64,000 nt of DNA, taken from NCBI RefSeq assembly GCF_932526225.1, contig NC_064035.1, positions 17,783,969-17,847,968 of the forward strand, given 5' to 3'. Numbering within the stretch: position 1 is the first letter of the stretch; every line of letters begins with the position of its first letter. The notes beneath the pieces were generated by a model. The model was not told where the DNA came from. It saw only the letters and a list, made by a program, of their open reading frames with translations, and made no database searches. The position numbers and the translations under genes were made by a program. This document shows positions 34,725 to 46,700 of this stretch, in pieces. This stretch comes from Nematostella vectensis (lineage: Eukaryota; Cnidaria; Anthozoa; Actiniaria; Edwardsiidae).

Positions 34725-36346
34725 TCCAGGGAGATAGCGTATTCCAGTTCAAACATGGCGACTATTTCCTCGGGCCACTCTCCATTAAAGGATGCACAGA
34801 TACTCAGAATTTCCCTTTTCATGTACAAATCTCCGACATTTCGTCAATTTAGGATATTTTAACACTATCCTCTGAAAATGTTAATAGCATCAAAGACTGG
34901 ATTTCTAATAAATATTCGATTTGCCCAAGACCAGAACGGCGAAACGTGACCACTAACAATAGACGGGTACCAGTACGGCCGAAAGGATTCATGGGAAATA
35001 AATTGATCGATACAATAAACCGTTCGGTGGTCTAGTATATGCAAACAACTTGTTCTTTTTGCGTCTTTAAGACCTCCATCTTCTATGCTTTTTTCACGTG
35101 TACTAGAATTTAAGCTAATAATTAAAGTAATTCATGTGGAGGTCAAATTATGTTGGTACAAATCACTGTTTAGTGGCGAATACATGTGGATGGGTTGGGT
35201 TGATATCTCCCCTTTTTGAGTAAATAAGGTAAAAGTCATGTCTCTTTGTTTATATAAAATAACGAGAAAGTATCAAATTGATGTTAGGACGCTCTAATCC
35301 ATCATGTTTATAAAAGTCTGGATCCGATTCTGGATATCTGGAAATCTGATTTATGTCACTGTCTAAAATTCTGGATCCTTGACGCCCCCCCCCCCCCCCC
35401 CCCCCCATCCTGTTGCAAATACAGATAGCTCAAGGATTAGCTAAGAAAGACGGGCACGACACCTCAGTGGTGCGAACTTCGCTTTGTCAAATCATAGGCC
35501 CGGTTTTAAATCCAAGGTCAGGTCAGGCTTTTCAGGGGACGCTGGCCACTCATGAATTTAAAACGCCTGGAGCAGTCCGTGTCTATACTGACATCAGTAA
35601 CTGTTGATCAGGTCTCGCGATGTTGATTTGCGCTATACTAAGGTCCCTTTCAAATAAAGGTTGGGTGTTGGGTGTCTTTACACCTAGTCTTGATGCGCTC
35701 ACATGGGCGAAGGAGAAGTAGGGAAACCTCACCCCTCCCCCCCCCCCCCACCACAACCCCCCCCCCCCCCCCTAGGGACACCCTACATCGCATGTGAACA
35801 AAACCGTGTAGAAGAACACAGGAAAAGGTGACTTATTTTATTTTTAAGAAAACACCTAAAGTAATAACTATTTTCGAGATGTCCTTTTTCTGTGAAATGC
35901 CGTAGTCATGATTTTCACGTGAATTCGTAGTTGTTTGTGTTGCAACAGAGTTTATAGTCGTGAGAGTTCTGGTTGGTCTAGCTTGCGTTTTTGGCGATGG
36001 CATCGTTGAAGTGACTGGGTCTGGCTACCTTGCTCACGTCAGTGGCGTTAACGTCATTATACAGTTTATGTAAAGGTTGGTTCTCACTTGGAAGCAAGAG
36101 CAACACAAGTGAGTCGGTCAAACACAAGCGCAAGAAAATCAAGCAGTTGCGTTCTCTTGCGTTTGCTATTGCGTACCAGTGAGAATCGGAAAATAACGTG
36201 TAGTGTTTTTGGTCCTGCGCAGTAATTACATTGCGCAGTGTCTTATGCTTATATATCTATAAAAATTTCTTGATACACTTGGTTGTATCAGCACATGAAG
36301 GCAGCATTGCCGAAACGTCGAAAAAATACAATCCAGTGATTCAAGA
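34725..36346. other. Intergenic between GALNT start and CIR1 end; no gene seen
   Basis: This holds the GALNT promoter/5' UTR side (no TATA box evident), two C-homopolymer tracts (35386-35406, 35738-35772) and short open frames without motifs. ~36080-36190 has repeated AGCAAGAGCAA / CAAGCGCAAG words. Confidence 0.6.
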
Positions 36347-36600
36347 AATTCTGATTGGTCCAGCTCTTGTCAGTAGCAATGACGTCATTGGCAGGACTGG
36401 TTCTGATTGGTCCAGCTCTTGTCAGTAGCAATGACGTCATTGGCGGGACTGGTTCTGATTGGTCCAGCTCTTGTCAGTAGCAATGACGTCCTTGGCGGGA
36501 CTGGTTCTGATTGGTCCAGCTCTCGTCAGTGGCGATGACGTCATTGGCGGGACTGGTTCTGATTGGTTTAGCTCTCGTCAGTGGCGATGACGTCGCTCAT
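36347..36600 (+). promoter_or_regulatory. 52-bp array of CRE (TGACGTCA) and CCAAT-type words at the CIR1 3' end
   Basis: Five tandem 52-bp units, each with CTGATTGGTCCAGCTC (inverted CCAAT) and AATGACGTCATTGGCG, a full cAMP-response palindrome with a second inverted CCAAT. The palindrome is intact in units 1, 2 and 4 and changed in units 3 and 5. The last unit overlaps the CIR1 stop codon at 36578-36580. The motif match is visible; regulatory function is inference, and the sites may have arisen simply by copying. Confidence 0.6.
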
Positions 36601-39600
36601 CTCCACTTCCCTCCCCACTCTCACTATCAGAGTGCCTTTTATATCTTTTCTTTGACTGCCTCCTGCCCGCCTTGTTATGATCTCTCGAGTCTTCCCTGTG
36701 TCTTTTGCCCGCCTTGTTATGATCTCTCGAGTCTTCCCTGTGTCTTTTCGCCTCAGAGTGGTCTAATTTAGACTTTCCGTGGGAAGAATGTTCTTTCGTT
36801 CCTTTGCGGCCGGATTCCGTTTTATGCTTATGCATATCGTCATCAGAAAGGCATGAATCGCTAGACGCAGGAATCCGTTCTTTTTTTTCTTTTCTGTGTT
36901 TTCTCCGCCTTTTGTGGTCTCTCTTACGCTGTCTCTCGTCGTCTGAGACGTCGTCACTCGAATCCGAAGCTCGTTCCCGTTGTTTTTTCTTTTTCTTTTC
37001 CTTCTTTAGCAGCCTTGTCTCCTCCCCGTCTTGTTCTTGTTTTTCCAGTTTATCGAGCTTCCTGAAAACAGTGAAAATACCTGCGACATCACGCAAGAGG
37101 GCAAAAGAAGCACGAGAACAACAGAACCATTAGAAAAATACTGGATCTTTCGTATCTGACAATCAATTTGAACCCCGCTAAAATTCAATCCAGACCACTA
37201 TACATTAAAGACATCAGATTACAGAAGTAAAAAAAGGGTGTCACGCTATCGTTTTGCACCTCCCTGTGACAAAGGCAGTCAACATGTGGCAAATGATACA
37301 CTGACACGTACAAGACAATACTCGCCTGAGAAGTTTTCTTTTCTGTTTGTCCGTGAGGGAGGCTAGAAACTCGGCCTCTGGGTCCTCCTCCTCGTTATCA
37401 GATGCGAGGATTTGCTGGCAACACAAAGATAACCGGTCAGTTTAGCGGCGAACCCAGGGGGCCGATCCACCCCCATCCCCCCTCTCCCCATCCACCCCCC
37501 CACTAGCCCCCCCACTAGCCCCCACCCCCCTTCCCTCACTTGCCCCCACCCCCTTTCCCCCATTTGCCCCCACCCACCCCCCACTTGCCCCCACCCACCC
37601 CCCACTAGCCCCCACCCCCCCTCCCCCACTAGCCCCCACCCCCTCTTCCCCCACTTAATTTACCTTCAGCCATATGTTTTGTATGTTGGTGCCCCCCTTT
37701 TTTGTTCGGTGCACCCCCACCCCTCCCCCTTCGGGAAGTCCTGGATCCACCCCTGCAGTTTACTAACAGAAGAACAAAAAGGCGAAAGCCTCCGGAACGG
37801 GGATTTTACAGGGGCTTTTTGGTGCTCCATATCTTCCCGAGACACTATTCCAGGATCGAAAACCCCCCAAAAAAACAATGCAATGAAAGATTTAATAAAA
37901 ATAGAACAAAATGTTCTTCTAGCTACGACCCTGGGATGATTTCTGCGAAGCATAGCCTACTTGGTTAGGGTCCTTTGGGTTGAATGTTCGGCCAAGAACA
38001 GACTGCTTTAGGGCCAGTCCATCGCTTCGCATATCTTCCATCAGTTGAGCCGGATCCGCCACATCTACAAATACCCATGATAAGACATTAGAGGGGAGTA
38101 ATAACAATAAGATACATAACAAAATAACAACAAGACATTAGAGGGGTGTGATAACAATAAGATATTAGATGGAAAAATGCCATTTAGATGGGTAAATGCT
38201 GTTCAGATAATTAGATGCCCTTTAGATGGGTAAAGGCCGTTTAGATGAGTAATAGATGGGTAAATGTTGTTTAAGATAGGTTAATGTCATTTAGAGTGGT
38301 TAATGCTGTTCAGATAATTAGATGGTAAACGGCAAATTGGTAAATGCTTTTTAGACATCCACCTACCTGCAAATGTTGTTGGGTCATAGTTTGCTACAGA
38401 CACCTTGTTCAGCATTGGACACTAAAAAATGAAATGAGACGAAAGTTTTCAGCTTTTCTTTGAGGTTCATGGCCAACTGCAATCTCAAATACATGTGATA
38501 GCCTTCTATTGCAGAAAATTCATTCAAAAGCTACTATGGTATTGGGTTCAGAGAAACTGTGGTGTACATGTGGTCCCAACGGCTTTTTTGAATAAAATTT
38601 CTATCCTGCTTCCTGACAAATTCTGATTTACAGAATTCTCATAACGAGTAAAAAATGTTTCATAAATATTCCTTGCATTGCATATGGTAGTTAAATACAA
38701 CATGGGCTTATATGTTGTGTTCAGCAGTGATTGTTAAATTGTTGAAGTGACTGTTTGTTAGGCTATGAAAAAATAAGAACCAATTACAAACCTTAACAGC
38801 CTTAGTGGGTACCCCAATTTACAGTATAACAACCTTTTTAGCCTTGAAAATTCTAGGTCCTTCTAGGTTTGCTGGTGTGTACTGTATTTTACATCAAACA
38901 AACAAGTTATTTTACCTCAACAGGAAACAAAATATTAAGGCAGCTTTCTGTAAAATCACAGGTTGCCCTGTTATTTAGCGCAAAAGCTTATAGGGCCTCT
39001 CACCTCTACTGAAACGGGTTCAATTCCTAAGAGTATTTTTTTGTTGATCAGTCCTGAATTTGTGAACTTAATGTTTGTCTCTTAGTTCCAGGATGGACCT
39101 AGAGTAAATGTGAAGCACCTGGAACATGGTTGATACTGTTTAGGTGCCATATAAATATGAATTTGTGGCTTTCAATGCTGCTCTATGCAGTGCACATTCT
39201 CAAGATGTTTATGTTTTGTCAGCTTGACCACATAAAAGTAAACCCAAGATGGCACTACAGTTTTGGTGGATCAGTGGTATACTGTACCTCAGTACAGTTT
39301 TGGTGGATCAGTGGTATACTGTACCTCAGTACAGTTTTGGTGGATCAGTGGTATACTGTACCTCAGTACAGTTTTGGTGGATCAGTGGTATACTGCACCT
39401 CAGTACAGTTTTGGTGAATCAGTGGTATACTGTACCTCAGTACAGTTTTGGTGGATCAGTGGTATACTGTACCTCAGTACAGTTTTGGTGGATCAGTGGT
39501 ATACTGTACCTCAGTACAGTTTTGGTGGATCAGTGATATACTGTACCTCAGTACAGTTTTGGTGGATCAGTGATATACTGTACCTCAGTACAGTTTTGGT

Positions 39601-42600
39601 GGATCAGTGGTATACTGTACCTCAGTACAGTTTTGGTGGATCAGTGATATACTGTACCTCAGTACAGTTTTGGTGGATCAGTGGTATACTGTACCTCAGT
39701 ACAGTTTTGGTGGATCAGTGATATACTGTACCTCAGTACAGTTTTGGTGGATCAGTGATATACTGTACCTCAGTACAGTTTTGGTGGATCAGTGATATAC
39801 TGTACCTCAGTACAGTTTTGGTGGATCAGTGATATACTGTACCTCAGTACAGTTTTGGTGGATCAGTGGTATACTGTACCTCAGTACAGTTTTGGTGGAT
39901 CAGTGGTATACTGTACCTCAGTACAGTTTTGGTGGATCAGTGATATACTGTACCTCAGTACAGTTTTGGTGGATCAGTGATATACTGTACCTCAGTACAG
40001 TTTTGGTGGATCAGTGATATACTGTACCTCAGTACAGTTTTGGTGGATCAGTGGTATACTGTACCTCAGTACAGTTTTGGTGGATCAGTGGTATACTGTA
40101 CCTCAGTACAGTTTTAGTGGATCAGTGGTATACTGTACCTAAGTACAGTTTTGGTGGATCAGTGGTATACTGTACCTCAGTACAGTTTTGGTGGATCAGT
40201 GGTATACTGTACCTCAGTACAGTTTAGGTGGATCAGTGGTATACTGTACCTCAGTACAGTTTTGGTGGATCAGTGGTATACTGTACCTCAGTACAGTTTT
40301 GGTGGATCAGTAGTATACTGTACCTCAGTACAGTTTTGGTGGATCAGTGGTGTACTGTACCTCAGTACAGTTTTGGTGGATCAGTGATATACTGTACCTC
40401 AGTACAGTTTTGGTGGATCAGTGATATACTGTACCTCAGTACAGTTTTGGTGGATCAGTGGTATACTGTACCTCAGTACAGTTTTGGTGGATCAGTGGTA
40501 AACTGTACCTCAGTACAGTTTTGGTGGATCAGTGATATACTGTACCTCAGTACAGTTTTGGTGGATCAGTACAGTTTTGGTGGATCAGTGGTATACTGTT
40601 CCTCAGTACAGTTTTGGTGGATCAGTGGTATACTGTTCCTCAGTACAGTTTTGGTGGATCAGTGATATACTGTTCCTCAGTACAGTTTTGGTGGATCAGT
40701 ACAGTTTTGGTGGATCAGTGGTATACTGTACCTCAGTACAGTTTTTATGGATCAGTGGTGTACTGTTCCTCAATACAGTTTTGGTGGATCAGTGGTATAC
40801 TGTACCTCAGTACAGTTTTGGTGGATCAGTGGTATACTGTACCTCAGTACAGTTTTGGTGGATCAGTGGTATACTGTACCTCAGTACAGTTTTGGTGGAT
40901 CAGTGGTATACTGTACCTCAGTACAGTTTTGGTGGATCAGTGGTATACTGTACCTCAGTACAGTTTTGGTGGATCAGTGGTATACTGTACCTAAGTACAG
41001 TTTTGGTGGATCAGTGATATACTGTACCTCAGTACAGTTTTGGTGGATCAGTGGTATACTGTACCTCAGTACAGTTTTGGTGGATCAGTGATATACTGTA
41101 CCTCAGTACAGTTTTGGTGGATCAGTGATATACTGTACCTCAGTACAGTTTTGGTGGATCAGTGATATATTGTACCTCAGTACAGTTTTGGTGGATCAGT
41201 GGTATACTGTACCTCAGTACAGTTTTGGTGGATCAGTGGTATACTGTACCTCAGTACAGTTTTGGTGGATCAGTGGTATACTGTACCTCTCTATCAGTGT
41301 TGACATGTCCCCATTTCCCACAACGTATACACTTGACATTACGGACCTTCAAACAAAGATAAAGCAAAGATATTTAAAAAGATAAAAAAAAAACTATGAA
41401 CATACAGCTCTAAACACAAGGCCTAGCCAAAGCAGACCTCAATATTTTAGGAGAGGTATAATACACATTAAAAATACTAGAGGGGAAGGGACATAATAGA
41501 CATTAAAAATACTAGAGGGGAAGGGAAAGTACCTACTGGTCATTTTCTTATAGGGAAGAGGGCAACACCTAAAAAGGCACTTACAAGCCATACCCAGGAT
41601 TTTTCTCCGGGGGGAAGGAGGGGGAGGGGGAGTTTTCTGATAAAAATCAGGCCACCCCAAAAAAAATGGGATTTTTATGCCATTGCAGTATCTCCACGGG
41701 AGACCCTGGGTACGGGCCTGCACCAATACATGTATTGAGGTTATAGTATTAAGTATGTAATCACGATGGATACTGGTTTCACCAAAAAAGCACAATAAAG
41801 ACAATTAACAATGGTGAACAACTTTTTTAAGCATTGTAATAGAAGTAGGCACAAAAGTGCTTCACTTACAGGAATTCCAAAAGGCTGGTCTCTTATAGCT
41901 AGGTTAAGGTCCTTCGCATACCTGTAAGTACCAGGTAAACATTATGTGATTAATCATTTTAGTTTTCAGATGAGATAAAGGTTGTCCACCTTAAAAGACA
42001 TTTCCATTAGAAAAGTCAGTATACCCATTTCTTGTATATTCTATCGTAGTCAGCATTCCATCATAACAATATGTAACACACCCTTTCTAATATTAGAAAC
42101 ATGCTTTTTAGGTGGACTTCATTTTTAGGATCATCTGTATTATACACGTTGAGAGAAATCTCCAGACATAAAATTATAGAGATTCAAATAATTCAAATTG
42201 TTGTGATGACAAAGATCTTGAACTCTGTGTATGTTTTTTGGCAATTAAACATATACTGTACATATACTGTACATATACTGTACATATACTGTACATATAC
42301 TGTACATATACTGTACATATACTGTACATATACTGTACATATACTGTACATATACTGTACAATCGTCACAACAACAACTTCTTCTCTTATCAATTTCTTG
42401 CTGTGTTTTATACATTTGCTTAGATTAGGATGACATAGTACATTTTAGGGGTAAACATTGTGGCAGCCATCAGGGACTAGCCACCAGCAGCTGGATTCTT
42501 GAGTACACTTATTACAGTAAGTAAAACTCCATACAGTAACTAATTTAATATCGATTATCATTTGTGTCCCTCACGCTTCTCTTGGAGCTCCCTTCTGCCA

Positions 42601-43566
42601 TTCAAATCTTGGTTCCTCTTCTTTCTCCTTTGGCAGTTTATCTGGAATAAAATCAACCCCCGAAACATCAATAAACCAACTCCTCGCTTGATTTGGCTAT
42701 TTGCCTAAATCTCTGTAATGATGATTAAAATAAATCAATATAAGATTGAAATGGTATATTTTCCGCCCCTGTGAAACAGAGTATTTCACTGATGTTTCCA
42801 AAAGAGCTTTGATAGTTCATTAGCACAGATTTTCTTCCCCAAAGATTACTGCCATTATAATTGTAATTATTTGTTTGCTCTAATTATTCGTTGTTACCTT
42901 TCTCGTAGCCTGGTGGGGCCTCATACATAAAGCCAAGACCAGCTTTTAACTTCTCATCCTTGGTAATCATTGTTCTAAGAAAATATTCAAAATAATGTAA
43001 TAAGTCAGTGCACTGTTTAAATTTTACAACAAATGAAGTTACTGGAAATCACTAAATAATTTCCTATACAATGAATTCTTTTCAAATGACTTTTTTTCTA
43101 AATTCTTTACCAACAATATTTAATGATGTTCATTGACTGCTCCGATAGACAAATCGTACCTGTTTTGATATCTCTCCTGTTCCTTTTTGTACTGATAGGC
43201 CATATCCTGCTCTTTAGTTTTCTCAGAGAGAGCTTTTTGCTCTGCCATCCAAACCTGCAGAAAAAAACATTCACACTCAAAATTGCTGCCACAGAACTCT
43301 GTCTAAAAAACCTCTCATTTAAGCAGACATCTATAATTACGGTCTCCATTTATGTATCAGGTTTTAACTTTAACAAAATGGCTCTATATTATGGCAATGA
43401 TCTTTGGGGTAGAAAATCTATGCTAAGGAACTATCTTAGTTCAAAGAAATTTTCTTTATGACACTAATCTTATAATTTACAAAGTTCTTTCACGTCTTAC
43501 CTTTTTTATGTTCCATTTAGAACCAGGATGAAAATCCTTCTTGTTCATAAACTTTGCGAACGCCAT
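36578..43566 (-). CDS. CIR1: CIR1, corepressor interacting with RBPJ
   Basis: Exons (minus): 43566-43501, 43254-43160, 42974-42898, 42641-42575, 41921-41870, 41346-41287, 38421-38367, 38064-37961, 37414-37326, 37061-36578; sum 1149 bp, 382 aa. The N-terminal CIR domain ([28 protein letters not shown]) is followed by [25 protein letters not shown] and a zinc knuckle [16 protein letters not shown], then [20 protein letters not shown] and a long Lys/Arg/Asp/Ser-rich tail with a duplicated [14 protein letters not shown]. The human protein links the Notch effector RBPJ to histone deacetylase and is also found with splicing factors; nuclear location fits the basic tail. The tail is shorter than in vertebrates. 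Intron 9 starts with GC (CTCAG|GCGAGT). Intron 6, which carries the 37-bp array, splits the zinc knuckle just before its last Cys. Confidence 0.93.
37455..37655. repeat. C-rich (CCCCCACTAGCC-type) low-complexity tract in CIR1 intron 8
   Basis: Units such as CCCCCACTAGCCCCCACCCC and CCCCCACTTGCCCCCACC alternate over 200 bp, with strong strand asymmetry (C on plus, G on the transcribed RNA). The transcript side could form G-quadruplexes (inference). Confidence 0.8.
38110..38350. repeat. Degenerate repeat in CIR1 intron 7
   Basis: The words TTTAGATGGGTAAATG, CTGTTCAGATAATTAGATG and relatives recur about eight times at irregular spacing. No splice-site motif in the unit. Confidence 0.55.
38965..39170 (+). 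mobile_element. Possible tRNA-derived SINE in CIR1 intron 6
   Basis: TTTAGCGCAAAAGC (weak A-box position) is followed by GGGTTCAATTCC (good B box), and the 3' part ends TTTAGGTGCCATATAAATATG. That tail resembles the 3' end of the first LINE (AAGGTGCCATGAATAAAATC), as expected for a SINE using a LINE's machinery. Only one copy is in the window, so the call is tentative. Confidence 0.4.
39262..41286 (-). repeat. 37-bp minisatellite (~54 copies) starting at the CIR1 exon 6 donor
   Basis: On the minus strand the donor is GATAGAGAG|GTACAGTATACC, and the array starts at that junction. Each unit contains CTGAG|GTACAGTATACCA, followed by CTGATCCACCAAAACTGTA. Copies are highly uniform; variants (GTATATCA for GTATACCA, GGAACAG for GGTACAG) are spread in blocks, and a few units are shortened to ~18 bp (40567, 40690). 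It makes up about 2.0 of the 2.87 kb of intron 6. Confidence 0.95.
41588..41720 (-). mobile_element. MITE of the CAGGCCCGTACCCAGG family
   Basis: The ends CCATACCCAGG (left) and CCTGGGTACGGGCCTG (right) are inverted. Internal text GCAGTATCTCCACGGGA and TTTTTATCAGAAAAC-type words are shared with the copies at 43949 and 45273 and with 2630-2710. It lies in CIR1 intron 5. Confidence 0.7.
42249..42361. repeat. 12-bp array (CATATACTGTAC)n in CIR1 intron 4
   Basis: About nine perfect copies. The transcript-strand word GTACAGTATATG shares GTACAGTATA with the 37-bp array of intron 6 of the same gene and is nearly self-complementary. It is not at an exon edge: the nearest exons are 41921 and 42575. 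Confidence 0.95.
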
Positions 43567-43794
43567 TTTAGATGTCCTGTAGGTTTTTTATTGCGTTTTA
43601 CCCTGTCCAAACTCTGCCACAACGCAACACAACCCCAAAACACAAGTCCAAAACAGTACTCGCTATGTAACCTGGCATTCTCTTCTCTAGACGACTTGGG
43701 CTACCTGTGGAGGCGCGTAATTTCGAACCGCCATATTGTTTTGGGCTTGTGTAAGAAATGCTGAAAACCTTCATCTTCTTTCTCTCTTTTTTTC
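43567..43794. promoter_or_regulatory. Shared bidirectional promoter of CIR1 and OXSM
   Basis: Only 228 bp separate the two divergent start codons. No TATA box is seen. AAAATGGCG at the CIR1 start and GAACCGCCATATTG near 43725 resemble YY1-type initiator elements (inference). Such compact divergent pairs are normally co-regulated housekeeping genes. Confidence 0.75.
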
Positions 43795-46700
43795 ATGGCT
43801 CTAGCTATAAAGCAATGCAGTAGATTACCAAGCAATACATGGAATCTCACTGTATTTATTTGTCGCCGTGTTTCCACGCGCGATTCACCGTGTCGCCGCC
43901 GAGTGGTTGTTACAGGTGTAGGTAAGAGCAGGGAAGTATAGAGTAAGTCAGGCCCGTACCCGGGGGGGGGGGGGGGGGGGGGGGAAGGGAGGGGGGGGTG
44001 CGAACAGCCGAAGGTCCCCTTTCGGTTCTCAATAGACGTGCTATTTGTAGACAAAACTATAAAGGATGAGCTATATTACTCTGGTATGTAGTCAAATCCG
44101 AATATAAAAGTCCCGTGGAGATACTGCAAAGGCATAAAAGTATCATTTTTTGTTGTTTTTTAACGGGTGGTCATATTTTTATGATGATGATGATGATGTT
44201 TTATTGGTACCATATAACTTTACATAACGTTTCATAGGTTGTTTCAACCAATAAATTTCTATATTTCCTATCAGAGAACTTCAGGGCCCAATGGGACTTT
44301 ACCTTAACGAGCTAGTAGACACAATGAAAATGCAAATTAGTTTGGATGCGGTTCTGAATTATGTAAAAGGCCAACCAAAGGGTGACCAATTATTTACTTA
44401 AGCTTAATAAAATCGAACATTCATTTTCCAGTCTATAATTAATAGATAACATTTGATAACTCAATGAATGAGGTGTGTGCTGCAGAGAACTTCAGAAGCA
44501 GTAGAAACAGAATTTGTTAGGCCAAATTCTGAAGATACAGTAAACCATGAAATTCTCTCTAATTTGGTTAAAATGTGCCTCGTTTTGCCACACACTCTCT
44601 TGTCAGTTTTTGTTACATAATCTTAGCTTCTACCTCGAGGCGTTTGCGAAAAGTCTTCCACACAGCCTAAAATTTACATGGGTCTTCCCTCATTAGATAC
44701 CCATTAACTGTGAAATTTATAGATATAGATTTATAGATTTCAAAAATTGATCATTGCTTTCATCGATTGGTTACCTCAGTCTCAAAAGCGATTGTCCAGG
44801 GAAGCACCAACTTGCTTGGTGTTTTGTAGTTTGATCCTAAATAGAGATGATTGTTAACTGGAGTGGTTAGTTTTTTGCTTGTGCTGCGATCCTACCCTAG
44901 GGGACGGATTTAGGGTTAATTACCCTCCCCCCTCCCCATTTTTGGCCAATTTCATATTTTGTATGTTTCTCCACTGTACTAAAATATCTGCCCTGAACAG
45001 GTTAACATGAAATGATGTTATAGGAAGGCCATGTGTGTTTGTTTTTACTGCAATCCTCCAACTTGTGGCTGGTTCATCATGGATTTAATTAGTGTATTTA
45101 ATTAGTTTATGAACACTCATTAATTGTTTCAGGTCTTGTTACACCTCTTGGGTCTGGCACAGAGTATGTTTGGCGGAGGCTGATAAATGGGGCATGTGGA
45201 CTTGCTTGCATTTCTGATAAAGGTAGTCAACAAAACATGGAAAATATGGCATGGCATGCAAGTCATTAAACTAGGCCCTTACCAAGGGGGGGTACGGGGG
45301 GTGCGAACAATGGGCGAAGGTCCACTTTCGGTTCCCAATGGACATGCTATTGGTAGACAAAACTATAAAGCATAAGCTAGATCACTCTGTTACGTAGCCA
45401 AATCCGACAATAAACGTCCCGTGGAGATACTGTAAAGGCAAAAAAAAAATTCCCTTTTTGTTCTTTCAGGGATGGTCAGATTTTTATCAGAGAACCCATT
45501 CCCTCCCCCCTCCCCCCAGAAAAATTAGGTCCACTTTTTCAGATTCCACACCCCCCAAGAAAAGTCCAAGGTACAGGCCTGTAAACACATCCTTTTATGT
45601 ATCCATGTTTTTTATCCAGATATTCTTGATGATCTGTCTAATACTAGTCCTTGGAAATAGAAGATTAACATCATAATGTTTGATTTTTTTTATTATAGAT
45701 TACAATGGAATCCCTTCAAGAATAGGTAAAAAAGCTTATTTACAAACTACTTTTTTTTTATTCCATCATGCATTCTGCACCATACCTGTCAACTCTCCCG
45801 CATTAGCAGTCTCAAGATTTTGGACCCCTTCTCCCACACTCCCATGTGGAGCAACAAATTTCTCGCTTTTTTTTTTAGAAAAATCCTTCTATTGAAAAAC
45901 AACATTTTGCCTATTTTCTATCAGTTAAAAATAATAATTTCTTGTGTAGCGCCATTGTGCACGAGAGCTGTCTGACTGGCAAATGTTTGCTGGGTGCTGA
46001 TTGACTTAATAATAGCATAAAAGCCATTTAGCTGCTTTAGCTTTTGAGCCCCTTGTAAGGGTATTCCCACCTCTCCCCCCAAAATAAATATACCCCCCAT
46101 TCTCAAGCCTTGAGATTTTCTGGTGTTGAAAGGTACAGTGTGCTGCACTGAAGACATAAACAGTGCAAGCTTTATTGGAAAGGTTCATAAACACCAGCAG
46201 GTCACAAAAATATCCACAAATCTTTGCATTGTTTTACATAAGCTCCAGGGAATTTTTGCTGGTTTGCACATGAAATTTACCTCAGACCAACTGTTATACT
46301 GTATAAGGTGTTTATAGTCCATCTATTCAGTGGGCATGTGGAATTAAAAACTAGACTATCGTTTTAAACTATAATTTTTTGTCATTTTGTTTTCTTTCCT
46401 AGCTGGATTTGTACCAGCAGGAACTGGAGAAGGAGAATTTGATCAAACTAGCTGGCACAAATCTGTGGTATTGTAATTGTTTGGTGTTTGACTTTCAGAC
46501 ACTGCATTTATATTTCTCAGATGACCCTATAAAACATGTTTTGCGAATGTTAAGAACAATTTTAAGAACAATCTTTTATTCCTTAGGACAAGAGGAGTAC
46601 ATCTGATGAAGCATACTTCGCAGTTGCAGCTGCACAAGAGGCTTTTGATAGTTGTGGGTGGACTCCAGCAACACAGGAGGAAAAAGAGAAAACAGTAAGT

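Noticed and set aside
36804..37133. Ser/Phe/Leu-rich plus-strand frame
   Set aside because: Antisense of the Lys/Arg/Ser-rich CIR1 tail exon.
37363..37654. Gly/Trp-rich protein on minus strand
   Set aside because: Translation of the C-rich intron tract; low complexity, in the CIR1 intron.
39262..41286. CRISPR array
   Set aside because: Repeats are contiguous without unique spacers, the host is a eukaryote, and no cas genes are present. The same holds for 28193-28450 and 33282-34045.
39130..41385. Open frames with [24 protein letters not shown] repeats
   Set aside because: These are readings of the 37-bp intronic array in three frames, antisense to CIR1.
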